Below, piece by piece: positions 1-10,981 of a DNA stretch of 64,000 bases. Every line of letters starts with the position of its first letter. Positions within the stretch are counted from its first letter, which is position 1. Position numbers and translations under genes: made by a program. The notes below the pieces were generated by a model, which was given only the letters and a program-made list of their open reading frames with translations, searched no databases and had not been told where the DNA came from. This DNA comes from Inonotus obliquus (taxonomy: Eukaryota > Basidiomycota > Agaricomycetes > Hymenochaetales > Hymenochaetaceae): assembly GCA_032164295.1 (NCBI GenBank), contig JAJHTX010000007.1:2144501-2208500 (forward strand), in the 5' to 3' direction.

Positions 1-456
1 ACAATGGAGATTGAGCTCACCCAATTTGCTCCGTCAGAGCTAGTCTTGTGATGTTCCATGAGCGAAGGTATTTTTTACGATGAGGATTTGTAATTATGTA
101 TACATACATTTCTAAACACGATTTCGTCGTTCAACAGTTCTTCCTTTGTAAATCCGAGGTTTTGAAGATCACCGATGAAACTATAAAAACATTGATTCCC
201 TTGTTACAAAAAGATGATACGGACAATATAAGCTTGACATTGCTCACCTAAAGTTAGCGAGTCCGCGTGTCCCCTGTACGAACGTGTAAGAGTCTCCGAA
301 TGCATAGACATATTCAATGTTGCTCCAGTCAAAGCCAAAAGACCTTGAGACTACTTCGCCGAAAGTCTTCTTGCTTGATCTTACATTTGGTAGGACATTT
401 GATTGGGTGAAGGATACAAGCAAGGCTAGCAGGAAAGAAAGCAGCACCATATGCAT
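1..456 (-). CDS. GDSL/SGNH carbohydrate esterase (CE16-like), 5' part only
   Basis: This is the 5' part of a secreted GDSL/SGNH hydrolase; the rest lies left of the window. The ATG at 456 opens a hydrophobic signal peptide (MHMVLLSFLLALLVSF). The catalytic-serine block FGDSYT follows in exon 1 (456-248). Two short GT..AG introns (247-181 and 107-45) join exon 2 (180-108, with FIGDLQNLGFTKEELLND) and exon 3 (44-1, with NTSSDGANWV, a conserved block of CE16 acetylesterases). Family knowledge: such enzymes deacetylate hemicellulose oligomers outside the cell. The Asp and His of the triad lie beyond the window. The longer open frame upstream of 456 has no ATG, so 456 was chosen. It is divergent from the ribosomal protein gene at 1049. 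Confidence 0.8.
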
Positions 457-1048
457 CTCAAAGTTACAGGAGAATGATTTCTTTCCTGAGAGAAAAAGTA
501 TGCCCACAGCTCTTATACAATAAGTCGATGAGAAGGCGAAAGAAAGGTGTGTCAGATGATCTTTCCTAGCTGGAGAAAGGACCGTCGGCCCGCCAAGCCT
601 CTGGTCGTCCTTGTGCCGTGAGCATACTATTCTGCACTGTCATCCGTGCTAACATACTTGCCTCGTTTCCGCGCAGGGTTAAGAAAGTTAGTTTCAGCAG
701 CAGGAGAGTCGCCTAGAACTCAACATCCAGTTAAGCAGCTCATAATTGAGATAACAAGTCGTCCCTTCATAGATAGAAGCACTCGATGTTTCTCTTTTGC
801 CCTTGCACTCCCTTTCAACCTAATTGAAAATCCGAGAGGTCAAGGAATAGGATGAAGGAAAGTAACAAACACAAACACGATCAGATCAGATCCTACCAAG
901 TGCCAGTGCATAACCCGAAATGGAGCACAGTCGTGAGAAAATCTTACCTCATGAACGTCGATCAACTGTACAGCAGCATGATGCGCCGTCGAATGTTAGT
1001 TGCTCACCATCTCGAGCTCGTGTAAAGGAGTCTCAAGACTAGAAAACA
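457..1048. other. divergent intergenic region, no gene recognised
   Basis: This 590-bp stretch lies between the divergent esterase and RPL17 genes and should hold both promoters. No clear TATA box, repeat or conserved reading frame was seen. Confidence 0.5.
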
Positions 1049-1812
1049 ATGGGTGAGCGGTTCGGTCTGTATGCTATGAGAGTCAATGACTCAACTTCTT
1101 CGTAGCTCGCTACGCCGCTGCACCGCTCATAACCAACCCGGAAAAAAGTTTGTAGAAGCTCTCATCCATCCTAAGCCAGTACTAACAGTATATTTTCTGT
1201 CTTATCTTCAATTTCATGTAGCCGCTCGCGCTCGCGGCGAGTACCTCCGCACGCACTTCAAGAATATGCGCGAAGTTGCAGCTGCGTTAACGGGGTTAAA
1301 GCTCAAGAAAGCGTATACGTATCTTGGTGATGTAGCAGAACACAAGCAGTGTATTCCATTCCGTCGTTTCTCGGGTGATGTTGGGCGTACGGCTCAAGCG
1401 AAGCAGTTCAAGACTACTCAGGGTGCGTAATTCTGCTTTTATTTCTTTGACGGTGTATCTCATTGTTGAATAAATGAACTCAGGTCGCTGGCCACAAAAA
1501 TCCGTCAAGTTCATTACTGCCCTCCTTAAGAACGCCGAATCCAACGCAGACGCCAAGTCACTCTCCTTAGATGACCTCTACATCAAAAATATCGTTGTTC
1601 AACAAGCTCCAAAGACTCGTCGCCGCACATACCGCGCACACGGTCGTATTAACCCCTACCAAGGTCATCCTTGCCATATTGAAATCTTCCTTGGAGTTTC
1701 AGATGAAGAGGTTGAACGCGCGAAGGATAAGGATGTTGTACGTAGCGATCTAGCTGGGTTGAACAGACGGCAGGTGGCTAGGAAGAGGATTGAAGCTGCT
1801 CGTAGCTCGTAA
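1049..1812 (+). CDS. RPL17: 60S ribosomal protein L17 (uL22)
   Basis: Large-subunit ribosomal protein uL22, which lines the peptide exit tunnel. Four exons fit exactly: 1049-1052 (ATG plus one base), 1106-1147, 1222-1422 and 1484-1812, giving 191 residues, close to the usual length of about 184. The protein starts [15 protein letters not shown] and continues through the family hallmark [16 protein letters not shown]. It ends with the conserved ARKRIEAA block just before the stop. An intron directly after the start codon is common in fungal ribosomal protein genes. All junctions have GT..AG ends and keep frame. The C-terminal exon is the longest and the most typical of the family. Confidence 0.95.
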
Positions 1813-2181
1813 ATCGTCTTGCTTTTGTGTTGTGTTGTGGCAGATGGTAACGAGGTTTCGCTATGTGCATGCCTATCAACCTTGTATCTTACCCTTCCAT
1901 GCATATATGACAGAGTTCATGCTTGAGCTATGATGAATCTATGTCAAACCTCGATACTGGCACCGTACATGTAGAATCGTCGTGGACGCTAAGTCTCGTC
2001 TCGTCCGAAGCCAACTATTAGTGAACATTTTTCGTTCTGTAAGTGATCGTTTGCCATCAGGTCGAGTGGAATCTACGCTGCCGTTGCAAAGGTTGTTATA
2101 CAATGAAGCGAAAAATCAAGACACGCAGAATAGCACTATAAGAACATGAGGCTGAAGAAACGGACAGAGCCCGGAGAGGCA
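1813..2181. other. convergent 3' intergenic region
   Basis: About 370 bp between the 3' ends of RPL17 and POB3. It should contain both 3' UTRs. No reading frame or repeat was recognised. Confidence 0.5.
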
Positions 2182-4458
2182 TTAATCCTTCTTCTGTTTC
2201 TTCTTCGCTGGACCCTCCCCATCATCTGGTGTCTTCTTCGGTTTTGGCTTTGGCTTTGGCTTCGCCTTTGGCTCCTCATCCACACTCATCGCAGCATCCT
2301 CATCACCTTCTGCATCACTCCCCTTTGCTTTAGCTTTAGCTTTCTTCTTCGGCGGTGCGTCTCCATTACCTGCGGGAGCTTTCTTCTTCTTCGGTTTGTC
2401 TCCACCCTTGCCCTTCTTCTTTGATGTTCGTGCGATGTCAAGATCTCCACTGGCATCGGAGACGGAGGCTGCACCATCGTCGTCTGAATCGGATGATTCG
2501 GATGGAGAGCCGTCGTCCGAAGATGAAGCATGGAAGTCTTCGTCTACTCAAAGAAATATCAGTCAGTATGACGATTTCACCCGGATGCGAATATTAATAG
2601 AAGGTACCCACCTTCTTCACTATCATCATCATCTCCGGCAAGACGAGGTCTCGGAACTTCCTCCCCACTACTAACAACACTCTGCATCTCCTCGTCTTCA
2701 TCGTCATCATCAAGAGCAGGAGGTACAAGGTCCTCCGCCATCGTGCTTTTCACACGCAATTTCTTCCCTTTGAGGTAGTTCTCGAGGTTTTCGTGTTCCT
2801 CCTTGTTGATACTTGAGAAGGTATGTTCAGGGCCGGACTTGGTCACAATGACAAGATCGAAGGTACGTGAGGTTGCCATTGGTCCACCGACACTAGATAG
2901 GAAAGTGTTAAAATGAGGGAGTACATTACGCGTGGGCATCATTGATGCTTACCGAGAGAAAGTCGCTTGATGGATATCCGAGAGCTCGATGAGAAGGGGT
3001 GCTTTTGCGACGAAGAATATGTATTTCTCGAGGATGAACAAATCTCCTTGCACGGCCTTCAAGTTTGCCTTGATTCCAGGGTGGCCAGTTCGACTGATCG
3101 CAAACGTGAGTTTAAGCGGTTTATATTGGGGAGATAAAATTTCTCACCTTGAGTAGCTCCCAGATCCGATAATTTTGTTTCGAGAAAGAGACCGGAATAT
3201 GCTCGACACTACTTCGAACGATGAACTTTCGTAGTGCCTTTGCAGCTTGTCGTATTTCTCAAGCTCCGCCCTTCACAACCTTTGAGATAGTTACATTAGT
3301 GCGAAGTCGGGGGACGTACTCATCAATGTTGAGCTCTGCTTTAATTTCTTCGTCCCTATCAAACTGCATTACTAAGAAATGATAACGAGTTTGTCCTTGT
3401 CGGATAGGAGTGATAAGACCAAGCTAGGTGGTGTCAGATAGGATCATACTTGACATGATAGGATGTGCTTACTATGAACAAAACGTGTTGGTCATCTTTC
3501 GGCAAGAGGAAGAGTTTCGATATCCCATCATAGTTGATTTTGTAGTCATAAGTCTTTCCGCGTAGACGTAGGAAGTCCGGGAACATGTCCATATCGTATC
3601 GCCCGCGTGGAGTCAGAACCAAAACCTCTTCAAAGTTGACGATGATGTTTCCAGAGACCACGCCAAGCTCGGCCTTCTCCTTAACTGTATCGTGGAATGC
3701 CTGTGCCGCACTAGTTTCTTCCTCGTCGCCTTCAGCTTGCTCTTCGCCAGCATCTGACCCAGTCTCTTTCGTCGTAGATGTCCCTGGTACGTAGAATCGG
3801 ATTTCTACCAGCTCATCAGGGGCTGATCTGCTGGGCCGGCTGGCCGCAGAGGTTGCAAATTCTAGTGAAACCTCCGTTCGCCCGGCGATATTCGAGTTAG
3901 CGACCTTTTGTAGTGGCAACTCAAAAGCGGTTTTGTTGGAGACCAAAAAGGCCAAATCTTGTCCTGAGGTGCAAAGGATAAGAGTGGGTCAGCACGGAAG
4001 CTTCAAAACACACCTTGGAAGTCTGTTGCGCCCCAATTCCATCCTTTGAAAGTAATCTCCTTGGTTTCTAAAATAATCCCATAGTGCTGCTTCATAAGGC
4101 TCGTAAGCTTGTCGTGGTCCTGTAAATGATCATGAGCACTATTGAAAAGCCACCTTGATGAGATAATAGCCTTACATCACGCATGAAACCATCGAAATTT
4201 TCGCGCTTCCCCTTGTCCTTCAGACCAATACGAAGACGAAAGTTGCGAGCGACACGCAACCACTGGGCCCATTTAATCTCGCCTGCAGGCACAGATACGA
4301 CTGACTTCGTCTCGCTGTTCATCCAGGCCATTCCGCTGGCGGCCATGCGGAATTCTACGCGTGATGAGCGCGCGTTTTTTGGTAAGCTCAAGAGTAGATG
4401 ACTTACTGCCAATTTGTGGCTCCAGATCATGATATATGTTGTCAAATTGAGTCGTCAT
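2182..4458 (-). CDS. POB3: FACT complex subunit Pob3/SSRP1
   Basis: Histone chaperone subunit of FACT, the partner of Spt16, which opens and rebuilds nucleosomes during transcription and replication in the nucleus. It starts [17 protein letters not shown] at 4458; a short intron then leads to [12 protein letters not shown], matching the family's N-terminal PH-like domain. The middle exon around 3955-3434 carries the central PH domain ([18 protein letters not shown] ... [14 protein letters not shown]). The exon near 2900-2640 reads [20 protein letters not shown] and then a strongly acidic stretch. The C-terminus is Lys-rich ([13 protein letters not shown], ending QKKD). No HMG box is visible, as in yeast Pob3 and unlike animal SSRP1. 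Several exons are joined by short introns; exact inner junctions were not all worked out. Confidence 0.92.
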
Positions 4459-4742
4459 CCTTCAGTGAAGTTCTTTTTATAGAGAGAGAGTCGCAAGGAG
4501 ATGATAGTAATGAAAAGGCGCAGCACAGATGGTGGTGGACTGGCAGCACGTAGTACGGTGAAGCCTGCCTGAAATGGAGCGTGTCCGTCACGGGATCTGG
4601 TTACGTAAAGCGCGTTCTCACTGAGTGTGTTTCCCATCGAGTTGAATATACATGACAAATACGGCGAGTCAATAACGCTGCGTCATGGCGCAATTTCAGT
4701 CACACGTCCTCTTGCTTGACTTGACCTCTGTCGACGACTACA

Positions 4743-5580
4743 ATGAACTCGACACGGCAAACAGCCTTGGTAGGCCAACAACAATCGAGGGGCCGCGCAA
4801 CCACCTGTCTCGTCATCGCCCTCGTTGCAGTTCTGATCTTTGTTTGGAGACTCTTCGTCCATAACCCTGAGCCGGAACCAGCTTTCATCGTAAGAAAGGT
4901 CTGGGTCAACAATCTTCGTCAAGATAAGAGTGGTCTCTAATGTTACGCTAGGCCGTTGCTGTCCTACGAGGCGACTCAGACGTCACTGGTACTATCACTT
5001 TCACGCAAGTTGGCGCGCTCTCTCCCGTGACTGTCACCGGAGAGATCAAGAATCTCGACCCAAGCGCACAGCGAGGATTCCATATACAGTGCGTTCTTGA
5101 AATACAATCAACATCAGCTTAACCTAACGCGCCAATTCCCAGCCAACTTGGAGACGCTACGAATGGATGTTTATCTGCTGGAGCTCATTTCAATCCGCTG
5201 AGCAAAACACACGGTGCACCGGATGATGTTAACAGGCATGTCGGAGACCTTGGGAACATCGAGACTGACGGATCGGGAGTAGCAAACTTCACGTTATCGG
5301 ACAAATTGATTTCACTCAATGGTCCGTTCAGCATCATCGGCCGTAGCGTTGTCGTTCATGCTGTAAGTCTTGCCTTAGACTTGATCAACAAAATGATGTA
5401 GAGTACTGAGTGAATATCACAGGGAAAGGATGATCTTGGAAAGGGTGGAGATGAAGAAAGTCTCAAGACAGGGAACGCGGGTGCTCGTCTGGCTTGTGGT
5501 GTTATTGGTAGGCTCTCGTCTTTTGATAGTTCACACTTATTGCACTAACAGCTGTCTTAGGTCTTGCCGAGTTGGTGTGA
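4743..5580 (+). CDS. Cu/Zn superoxide dismutase with N-terminal membrane anchor
   Basis: Converts superoxide to hydrogen peroxide and oxygen. Five exons fit: 4743-4889, 4952-5088, 5143-5362, 5423-5507 and 5561-5580, about 202 residues. Metal ligands are all visible: FHIHQ, AHFNP, KTHG, NRHVGD and VVHAG. The disulfide cysteines (NGC and LACGVIG) and the active-site Arg (ARLACG) are also present. Exon 1 adds about 49 residues absent from cytosolic SOD1, including a hydrophobic span ([18 protein letters not shown]) after a basic start, which looks like a signal anchor. Exon 2 has no ATG before the metal-binding region, so this start is forced unless an upstream exon exists. A second donor nine bases further on (4898/4899) would also keep frame. 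It is divergent from POB3, 284 bp away. Confidence 0.88.
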
Positions 5581-6293
5581 GATTGACTTCGAGAAGGAAA
5601 ATCGTGGTAGGCTCCACTGCTTTCAAGTGAAGTCTTGGCCTTTCTTTTGTTCCACTTGCAGCATTGGGCTTCGTACTTCATGCATTTTCGAAAGTATGCG
5701 ATAGTGTATTGACACAGGGTATAAAACAGCAACTCAGTTTGCATTCGGTTTTGTCTGGAGATCTGGACAGAATTACGCTACGAGCTGCCCATCGACCTTC
5801 CTTATTGTTGCATATTACTCATGGACTCTGGGTAAATAATGGGTCCAGTTCACCTCAATTATGCAGCTCAGTTGCTACTTTGCGACCCGATTCACGATTC
5901 TGGCAGGCTACATCGATTTCTAGCGATGGGGACCCGAAGCTCGATATCCATGGCAGAAAGAACGGGCCATTCGCCAATACACACTGTCGGTAAAGTCTTC
6001 TGCTGAGAACCCATGAATAACGAATGATACATAACAATGAAGTGACTTTTTTTGCGAACGACGGGTCAACAGCTCATGCTCTCACCAGAGCTTTGTCCCT
6101 ACTTTCTCTGGCATCGGATCGGAATGTTTCCCAGAGGGACAGCGCAACTTTGATCCTTGTCTATACGAGTCTATGGTTTTACATGAGCAAAGGGCATGAA
6201 AGAGCTAAACACAAACGAAGGAAGCATGGTTCGACTGAGGAGCCTGAACTCAAGTCAGGAACGGTTCAGCGGCCATTTACTTAGGTCTAAAGG
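5581..6293. other. intergenic; the last part resembles the flank of the 10.9-kb inverted-repeat arm
   Basis: No gene is recognised. From about 6,180 the sequence (GGCATGAAAGAGCTAAACAC and onward) matches the 3' flank of the Gly/Arg-rich mini-gene at 10,982-11,209, marking the start of a third, diverged copy of that unit. Confidence 0.5.
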
Positions 6294-6419
6294 CTAGTTG
6301 GCCGAATCCACCTCCGTCGGCGACGAACTTGGAGCAGCGCTCCTAATACCTCTGTCATAGTTGCGACCTCTGCCACCTTGGTCTTTATCACCTTGATATT
6401 CACTGTTAGCTCGGGACAT
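6294..6419 (-). CDS. decayed Gly/Arg-rich mini-protein, third copy
   Basis: A 41-residue frame starting MSRANSEYQGDKDQGGRGR and continuing to RSAAPSSSPTE. It aligns with the first half of the 75-residue protein at 8,444 (GQGGRGRDNDRGRRSAAPSPSPTR) and then stops early, losing the Glu/Arg and Gly/Gln repeats. The start codon context and the TATA box 115 bp upstream are kept. No function is recognised. It could be a shortened but expressed paralogue or a pseudogene. Confidence 0.45.
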   Translation of the reverse strand: MSRANSEYQGDKDQGGRGRNYDRGIRSAAPSSSPTEVDSAN

Positions 6420-6526
6420 CTTGGACCCTGGAATAAATCTTATCACTTTTGTTCGTTCTTCTGTTCGCAAGTCGCTGTGAATTGTTCGCTGGGTTTGATG
6501 AGCTCCAGAGTCCTTATTCAACCCTC

Positions 6527-6534
6527 CTTTTATA
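6527..6534 (-). promoter_or_regulatory. TATA box of the third mini-gene copy
   Basis: TATAAAAG on the minus strand, embedded in a block shared by all three copies (TATAAAAGGAGGGT-like), 115 bp before the ATG. Spacing is nearly identical in the other two copies (117 and 114 bp). Confidence 0.6.
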
Positions 6535-6834
6535 CCTTTCAGAGTGTACACCTTATCACGCCACTCATCCACTCAGGTTGAAAACATAAAAGGCAAACTT
6601 GGAACCCAGACGCAGGAACGCCACCTGTTTTGCTGCTTGCTAGACGATCAACTTTGCCTCTGTGCATTGTTTTATAAGTCAAGTCTACAAATATTGGAAG
6701 GAATAGAAAGATTAACATTCTTCCGACCGCGAGTTTATTCTAGATTATCGCACTCCTGGCTGATAGTTCACGATATTCAGACGTCTATCAGGTGTGGTAA
6801 TCTGTGGTACAGCGCAAAATGATGACAGCGCCAC

Positions 6835-6850
6835 AGTGTGTGTGTGTGTT
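6835..6850. repeat. (GT)n microsatellite
   Basis: About eight GT repeats in a non-coding stretch. Confidence 0.8.
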
Positions 6851-7299
6851 TTTCGTTGCGCCACCCTAAATAGGAAGGAACAGAGGAATCGGAAGTACCC
6901 GGAAACTTATGCTTACATAATGGTACCTTGCTTGTTGACTCACCACATGATACTGGTACTTGATCTGGTACTTCTTCCGGGCGCTGTTCATCGGAGACCT
7001 CGCACTCTAGAGAAACGGTTGGAATGCTGTTAGTGATACATTACCATCTGAATAGGTTCGTTACGTTTGACGTTTTGCACTTTTAACAAGCTGCCTCATA
7101 CCATCGGAGTTGCAGCCATCGAATCTCTCCTGAAAATAGTAACTACCGTGAACTTTCACACTTTCGTATGAGACGGGATGTCGTGGTATTAAGATAACAC
7201 TGGAATACTTTGACAGTAACGCTCAGTGCAGATAAATGTGCATGACAATCATCTGGCCAGCGGGAGGGATATGGAAAAGAAAGAACCAACTAGGAGATC
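6851..7299. other. intergenic, nothing recognised
   Basis: No gene, promoter or repeat was recognised between the third copy and the outer edge of the large inverted repeat. Confidence 0.4.
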
Positions 7300-8326
7300 C
7301 ATTCGCTTCAGTTGCGTTGAGTTGCATCGGTATCAGATCTTTTGGTCTTTGCTAACACCGCTGCCAGCACCTCCAGTAATCAGACAATGAAGGAACAGAC
7401 TAGCGGAGAAACTGGATCATTGCTCAGGGACAATGACGAGGTCGTAACATGGCGGATGTCCAATTTGGTACATCAACACGGGTTCTCTCGTAGAATTCGA
7501 GACCTGAGAGAACAGAACAAGGAAAATAGCGCAGTTCCTCAGATAGCTCGGATAACCATGGCCAAAGCATGCTCCAAAACCAGTCCGTCATCTCTGTCAA
7601 GGCACCTTGCGAGATCTAGCCTTTGTTACGGCGTCTTATAGTCAGTATCAACTTGATCCACCAATGAACTTGGACTCGGAGCATCAACCTCCTGCCTATT
7701 TTCAAAAATAGAGATATTGGATATTTTGGATCGATATGCTATGTGGCGCTCAGACTCATCTCAGCCGCTGCGGGAGTCCAAGATAGAACCGCGGAACGCG
7801 CAACCCGCCCAAACTATGTTTCTCAGTCATTGCGCCGTCTGGACTCCGTTACGATCGAAAACAAATCTCGATAGAGGTCATAGTACATGTTGGAATTTAT
7901 ACCCAGGTACGACTTGTCAATCCTGCATAGCGGAATGATGATACCACCCCTCGTTCCTCAAGAACAAGGATGCCATGGGCGGCGTTTCGTTCAGTACAGA
8001 AACTGCGACTCGGAGAGCATCACTGCTGTGCCACTGAAAACGTTGCTGTAAATTCTTTTGCTCGCACTAGGTATGAGCGATTAGCCAAGAATAGGATAGT
8101 TGAAAATAGACTCCGGGTCGGAAGGCTGAAAGTAAGAAGTTTATTTCCATTTCCTCCAAAATTAGACCTCACTTGTGAAGTACAGGTGCATAATTGCTCG
8201 TCTAGCAGCAAGCTAGGTGGCGCTCCTGTGCGTCATTTCTAATCTTGGCCTGCTTTCCTTATTGATGTTGCAACCTGGGTGGATGAGTATGGTGAGATGG
8301 TGAAAGAATAGTTACACTCGGAAGGG

Positions 8327-8334
8327 TATAAAAG
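8327..8334 (+). promoter_or_regulatory. TATA box of the left-arm mini-gene
   Basis: TATAAAAG within GGAAGGGTATAAAAGGAGGG, 117 bp before the ATG at 8,444. The leader that follows is A/C-rich, as in many fungal 5' UTRs, and is shared with the other arm. Confidence 0.7.
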
Positions 8335-8443
8335 GAGGGTCGGATGTGGACTTGGAAGTCATCAAACCCAGCGAACAATCGCAGCAACTTGCAAGCAGAA
8401 GAACAAACACAAACAAAGAACAGCACATATTCTATAGTCCAAG

Positions 8444-8671
8444 ATGGCTACAAACGGTGGAGGTCAAGCTAACGGTGGAGGCCAGAATGGTCAGGGCGGT
8501 CGAGGCCGCGACAATGACAGAGGCAGGAGGAGCGCTGCTCCGAGTCCGTCGCCGACTCGTGCGGAAGAAGAAAGGCGACGCCGTGAGGGAGGCGGCGGAG
8601 GAGGTCAGAACGGAGGAGGTCAGAACGGAGGTGGCCAAGCCAATGGTACCAATGGTACAAGTCGCCGCTGA
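8444..8671 (+). CDS. Gly/Arg-rich 75-residue mini-protein (left arm)
   Basis: Family not recognised. It starts MATNGGGQANGGGQNGQGG, followed by an Arg/Asp stretch (RGRDNDRGRR), a Ser/Pro segment (SAAPSPSPT), a charged run (RAEEERRRRE), and Gly/Gln/Asn repeats (GGGQNGGGQNGGGQ) ending SRR. It has no signal peptide, no cysteine and no membrane span; the composition is that of a disordered, RGG-like, possibly nucleic-acid-binding peptide (inference). The TATA box, leader and start context are conserved in three copies. Against the right-arm copy the 228-bp frame shows one synonymous change, while the flanks differ more. The other frames are also open, so the coding claim rests on promoter position and conservation. 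Confidence 0.55.
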   Translation: MATNGGGQANGGGQNGQGGRGRDNDRGRRSAAPSPSPTRAEEERRRREGGGGGGQNGGGQNGGGQANGTNGTSRR

Positions 8672-9199
8672 ACCCGCGCCGAGAATTTAGGACCTCTCGG
8701 TTGAACCTATATTTCCTTTGTTTGTGTTTAGCTCTTTCATGGCTCTTACTTGCATACACGCTAGATGTGTCAATGGTCTAGATATTGTATACATATAAAG
8801 CAATACAATCGAAAGTTCATCCGAGTCTAATATCTATACGTCGCTATCTCATAAGCCTGAAACTAGTATTACAACGATCAGTTTTACAAGCGTGACTATG
8901 CATGCTCAACACGAATCCCTCTGTCTGTAGACTGATAACCTTGGATTCAGTTATCGGAACGATAAGCATAGTTCTAACCGGCAGTGCTCGTTTACTAGAT
9001 GCTTCTTTACGGTAATTCCTCCCAAGAAACTCACGTTCAAGCTAGACCCCAAATTGAAGGTCAAGAGTAGTAAGCATGGGAGATTCTGAGTCTCCGATTC
9101 ACATTAATCGTCAAGGTCTTCTGCACGAAACCTTGATGTACTGGGCTCAAACGATGTTACTCGATTTAGTAGTTACAGTAGCAACGGTGGGCTAGACGG

Positions 9200-9850
9200 G
9201 TCTAGGGCTCCGCAGCGTATCTTATAAGATACGCGCGGATATTTTCAGTCGCATCCGCATCCGGGCGTATATATCCGCCCGGATATTTCATGGCTGCTAC
9301 CAGATCCGGTTCCGCGCGTATCTTATAAGACGTATCCGGCATATCCGCGACCAAGGTTGATAGTATACTTACAGAGCAAAAAAATGGCCCAGGACCTTCC
9401 AACGTGCATATAACGAAGTGCCGTCGGTACTTTTGGGACAACACAACGTCAACGAATGGTCCAAATGGTGATTGGTGAAGGTCCAAATGAGTAATCCCGC
9501 CGTCACCCAACCTGATTCTTGGCAGTAATGTCTGACTAATCATTTTCTAGGGTTCGATTACTTGATACGGCACGGAAACCTAGTGAAAGGCTAGCTTACG
9601 AAAGGTTTTGGCTTTGGAGGGACATTCGACTAATCAAATTCCACGTATTTTCATCATTAATTCGACATCCTTGAGCCCCCCAGGGTAGATGCCGTATAAG
9701 CGCGGATACGGCGGATTTCCAATGTCATATCCGGTTCCGCGCGCATATATCCGCCCGGATATTTGCCCTCCAAAACTCATCCGCATCCGGGCGGATAGCG
9801 GATCCGGCGTATCTTATCCGGGATATCCGATCCGCTGCGGAGCCCTAGAC
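9200..9850. mobile_element. foldback/MITE-like element with GGCTCCGCAGCG ends
   Basis: About 650 bp beginning GGGCTCCGCAGCG and ending CGCTGCGGAGCCC. The two outer blocks of about 150 bp (9,203-9,350 and 9,690-9,848) are built from GCGGATA/TATCCGC palindromes. A 10-bp direct repeat, CTAGACGGGT, is found at both edges (9,192-9,201 and 9,846-9,855) and could be a target-site duplication. No transposase is present. It must depend on another element if it moves. Confidence 0.55.
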
Positions 9851-10433
9851 GGGTCAGATGGAAGACTACATGAAGTGATACGTTACCACATCAGACTCTT
9901 GTCGAGTGGTTGCCAATTTCAAATGCTTCTCGAATATAATAATTTTGAGCTTCTGTTAAGCGACTCGGAGGAGGCATGAGCAAACTTGGACTCTCAAACT
10001 ATATGACTAGGATGGATGATTATGATCACTCCCTGGGTATCAGCTTGGTTGTCCGGGATAAAAGATTGAGCTATCTAGATTTCAGATTCTGTGGGGACAC
10101 TTCGGAGGTATACGATGATCTGCAAGTCCCAAGCATCTATATAGCCTACACACGGTAACACACCGGGCAAAAATACATTCCCGACACCAGGAAATTTGGG
10201 TCGAAACGTGAAAGCTCTTCATCTGATTGGTGTATAATCATTCCAGGTATGATTTATATATGACATGAGAATATGAGTTTCTGGCCGTGTGTATATAGGT
10301 TTCTAATGGGCTCGTGAGGAAAGGTCACGGCATAAATTAATGACCTCAAAAAAGGACGGAGCCGATAGGAATTCAAATTCGTTACTTTGTCTGGATCACG
10401 TAATTCTTTCATCTTCAAAAGTCTTGCGTGGCT

Positions 10434-10590
10434 CCGCAGCGGATCGGATATCCCGGATCCAATACGCCGGATCTGCTATCCGCCCGGAGCATTGGGTTTT
10501 GGAGGGCAAATATCCGGGCGTATATATATGTGCGGAACTGGCATCCATGAAATATCCGCACGTATCGAATAAGATACGATGCGGAGCCTA
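10434..10590. mobile_element. compact copy of the GGCTCCGCAGCG MITE
   Basis: A 157-bp element that starts GGCTCCGCAGCGGATCGG and ends GATGCGGAGCC. Its left part matches the reverse complement of 9,848-9,740, and its right end that of 9,250-9,203. It is therefore a shorter, inverted member of the same family. Flanks show only an imperfect direct repeat (AGTCTTGCGT against ACTCTTGAGC). Confidence 0.5.
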
Positions 10591-10981
10591 AGACTCTTGA
10601 GCTGCCTGTCAAAAATAGAATATCACATGGTGCATAGGCCAGTGTGTAATAGTTATGAAATAGCTTTGATCAAGCGCTGAGGGGTCCAGGTAACCGCATG
10701 TAAATGTTCGATCTGGCTTCATGCCAGGGAGCGTTTCAGAGTGATAACATATTTTGTCGCATCAGTGTAACTGACCATTGTAATACACATTTCAGGCTTA
10801 TCATGATAGCGACGTATAGATATTAGACTCGGATGAACTTTCGATTGTATTGTTTTACATGTATACAATATCTAGACCATTGACACATCTAGCGTGTATG
10901 CAAGTAAGAGCCATGAAAGGACTAAACACAAACAAAGGAAATATAGGTTCAACCGAGAGGTCCTAAATTCTCGGCGCGGGT

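Larger units (their letters stand above)
6180..6780 (-). repeat. third, diverged copy of the inverted-repeat arm
   Basis: The stretch lies in the same orientation as the 10.8-12.3-kb arm and keeps its layout: 3' flank, mini-ORF, TATA box, upstream region. Matches include the start context GTCCAAGATG, the CTTTTATACC promoter core, and upstream blocks such as TTCCGACC followed by GAGT. Identity is patchy, so this copy is older than the other two. Confidence 0.65.
7300..8863 (+). repeat. left arm of large inverted repeat
   Basis: About 1.56 kb that recurs inverted at about 10,790-12,340. The inner boundary is near GCCTGAAAC at 8,855-8,863. Near the mini-gene the two arms are almost identical. 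Towards the outer end (7,300-7,560 against 12,070-12,340) they are recognisable but clearly diverged and carry indels. Confidence 0.85.
8864..10789. other. spacer (loop) of the large inverted repeat
   Basis: About 1.9 kb of single-copy sequence between the arms. It contains foldback/MITE-like elements at 9,200-9,850 and 10,434-10,590. No protein-coding gene was recognised; open frames in it are shadows of the palindromic elements. Confidence 0.6.

Noticed and set aside
7342..7641. 99-residue + strand frame in the left arm, and the 97-residue frame at 12,064 in the right arm
   Set aside because: The two frames lie in non-equivalent phases and strands of homologous DNA and are not conserved as proteins between the arms.
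8346..8690. Second long frame over the mini-gene (MVRAVEAATMTEAG)
   Set aside because: Overlaps the Gly-rich frame in another phase. In the right arm its protein differs where the Gly-rich frame stays synonymous, so it is likely a shadow.
9202..9543. 113-residue minus frame
   Set aside because: It runs through the palindromic MITE sequence and has no coding character.
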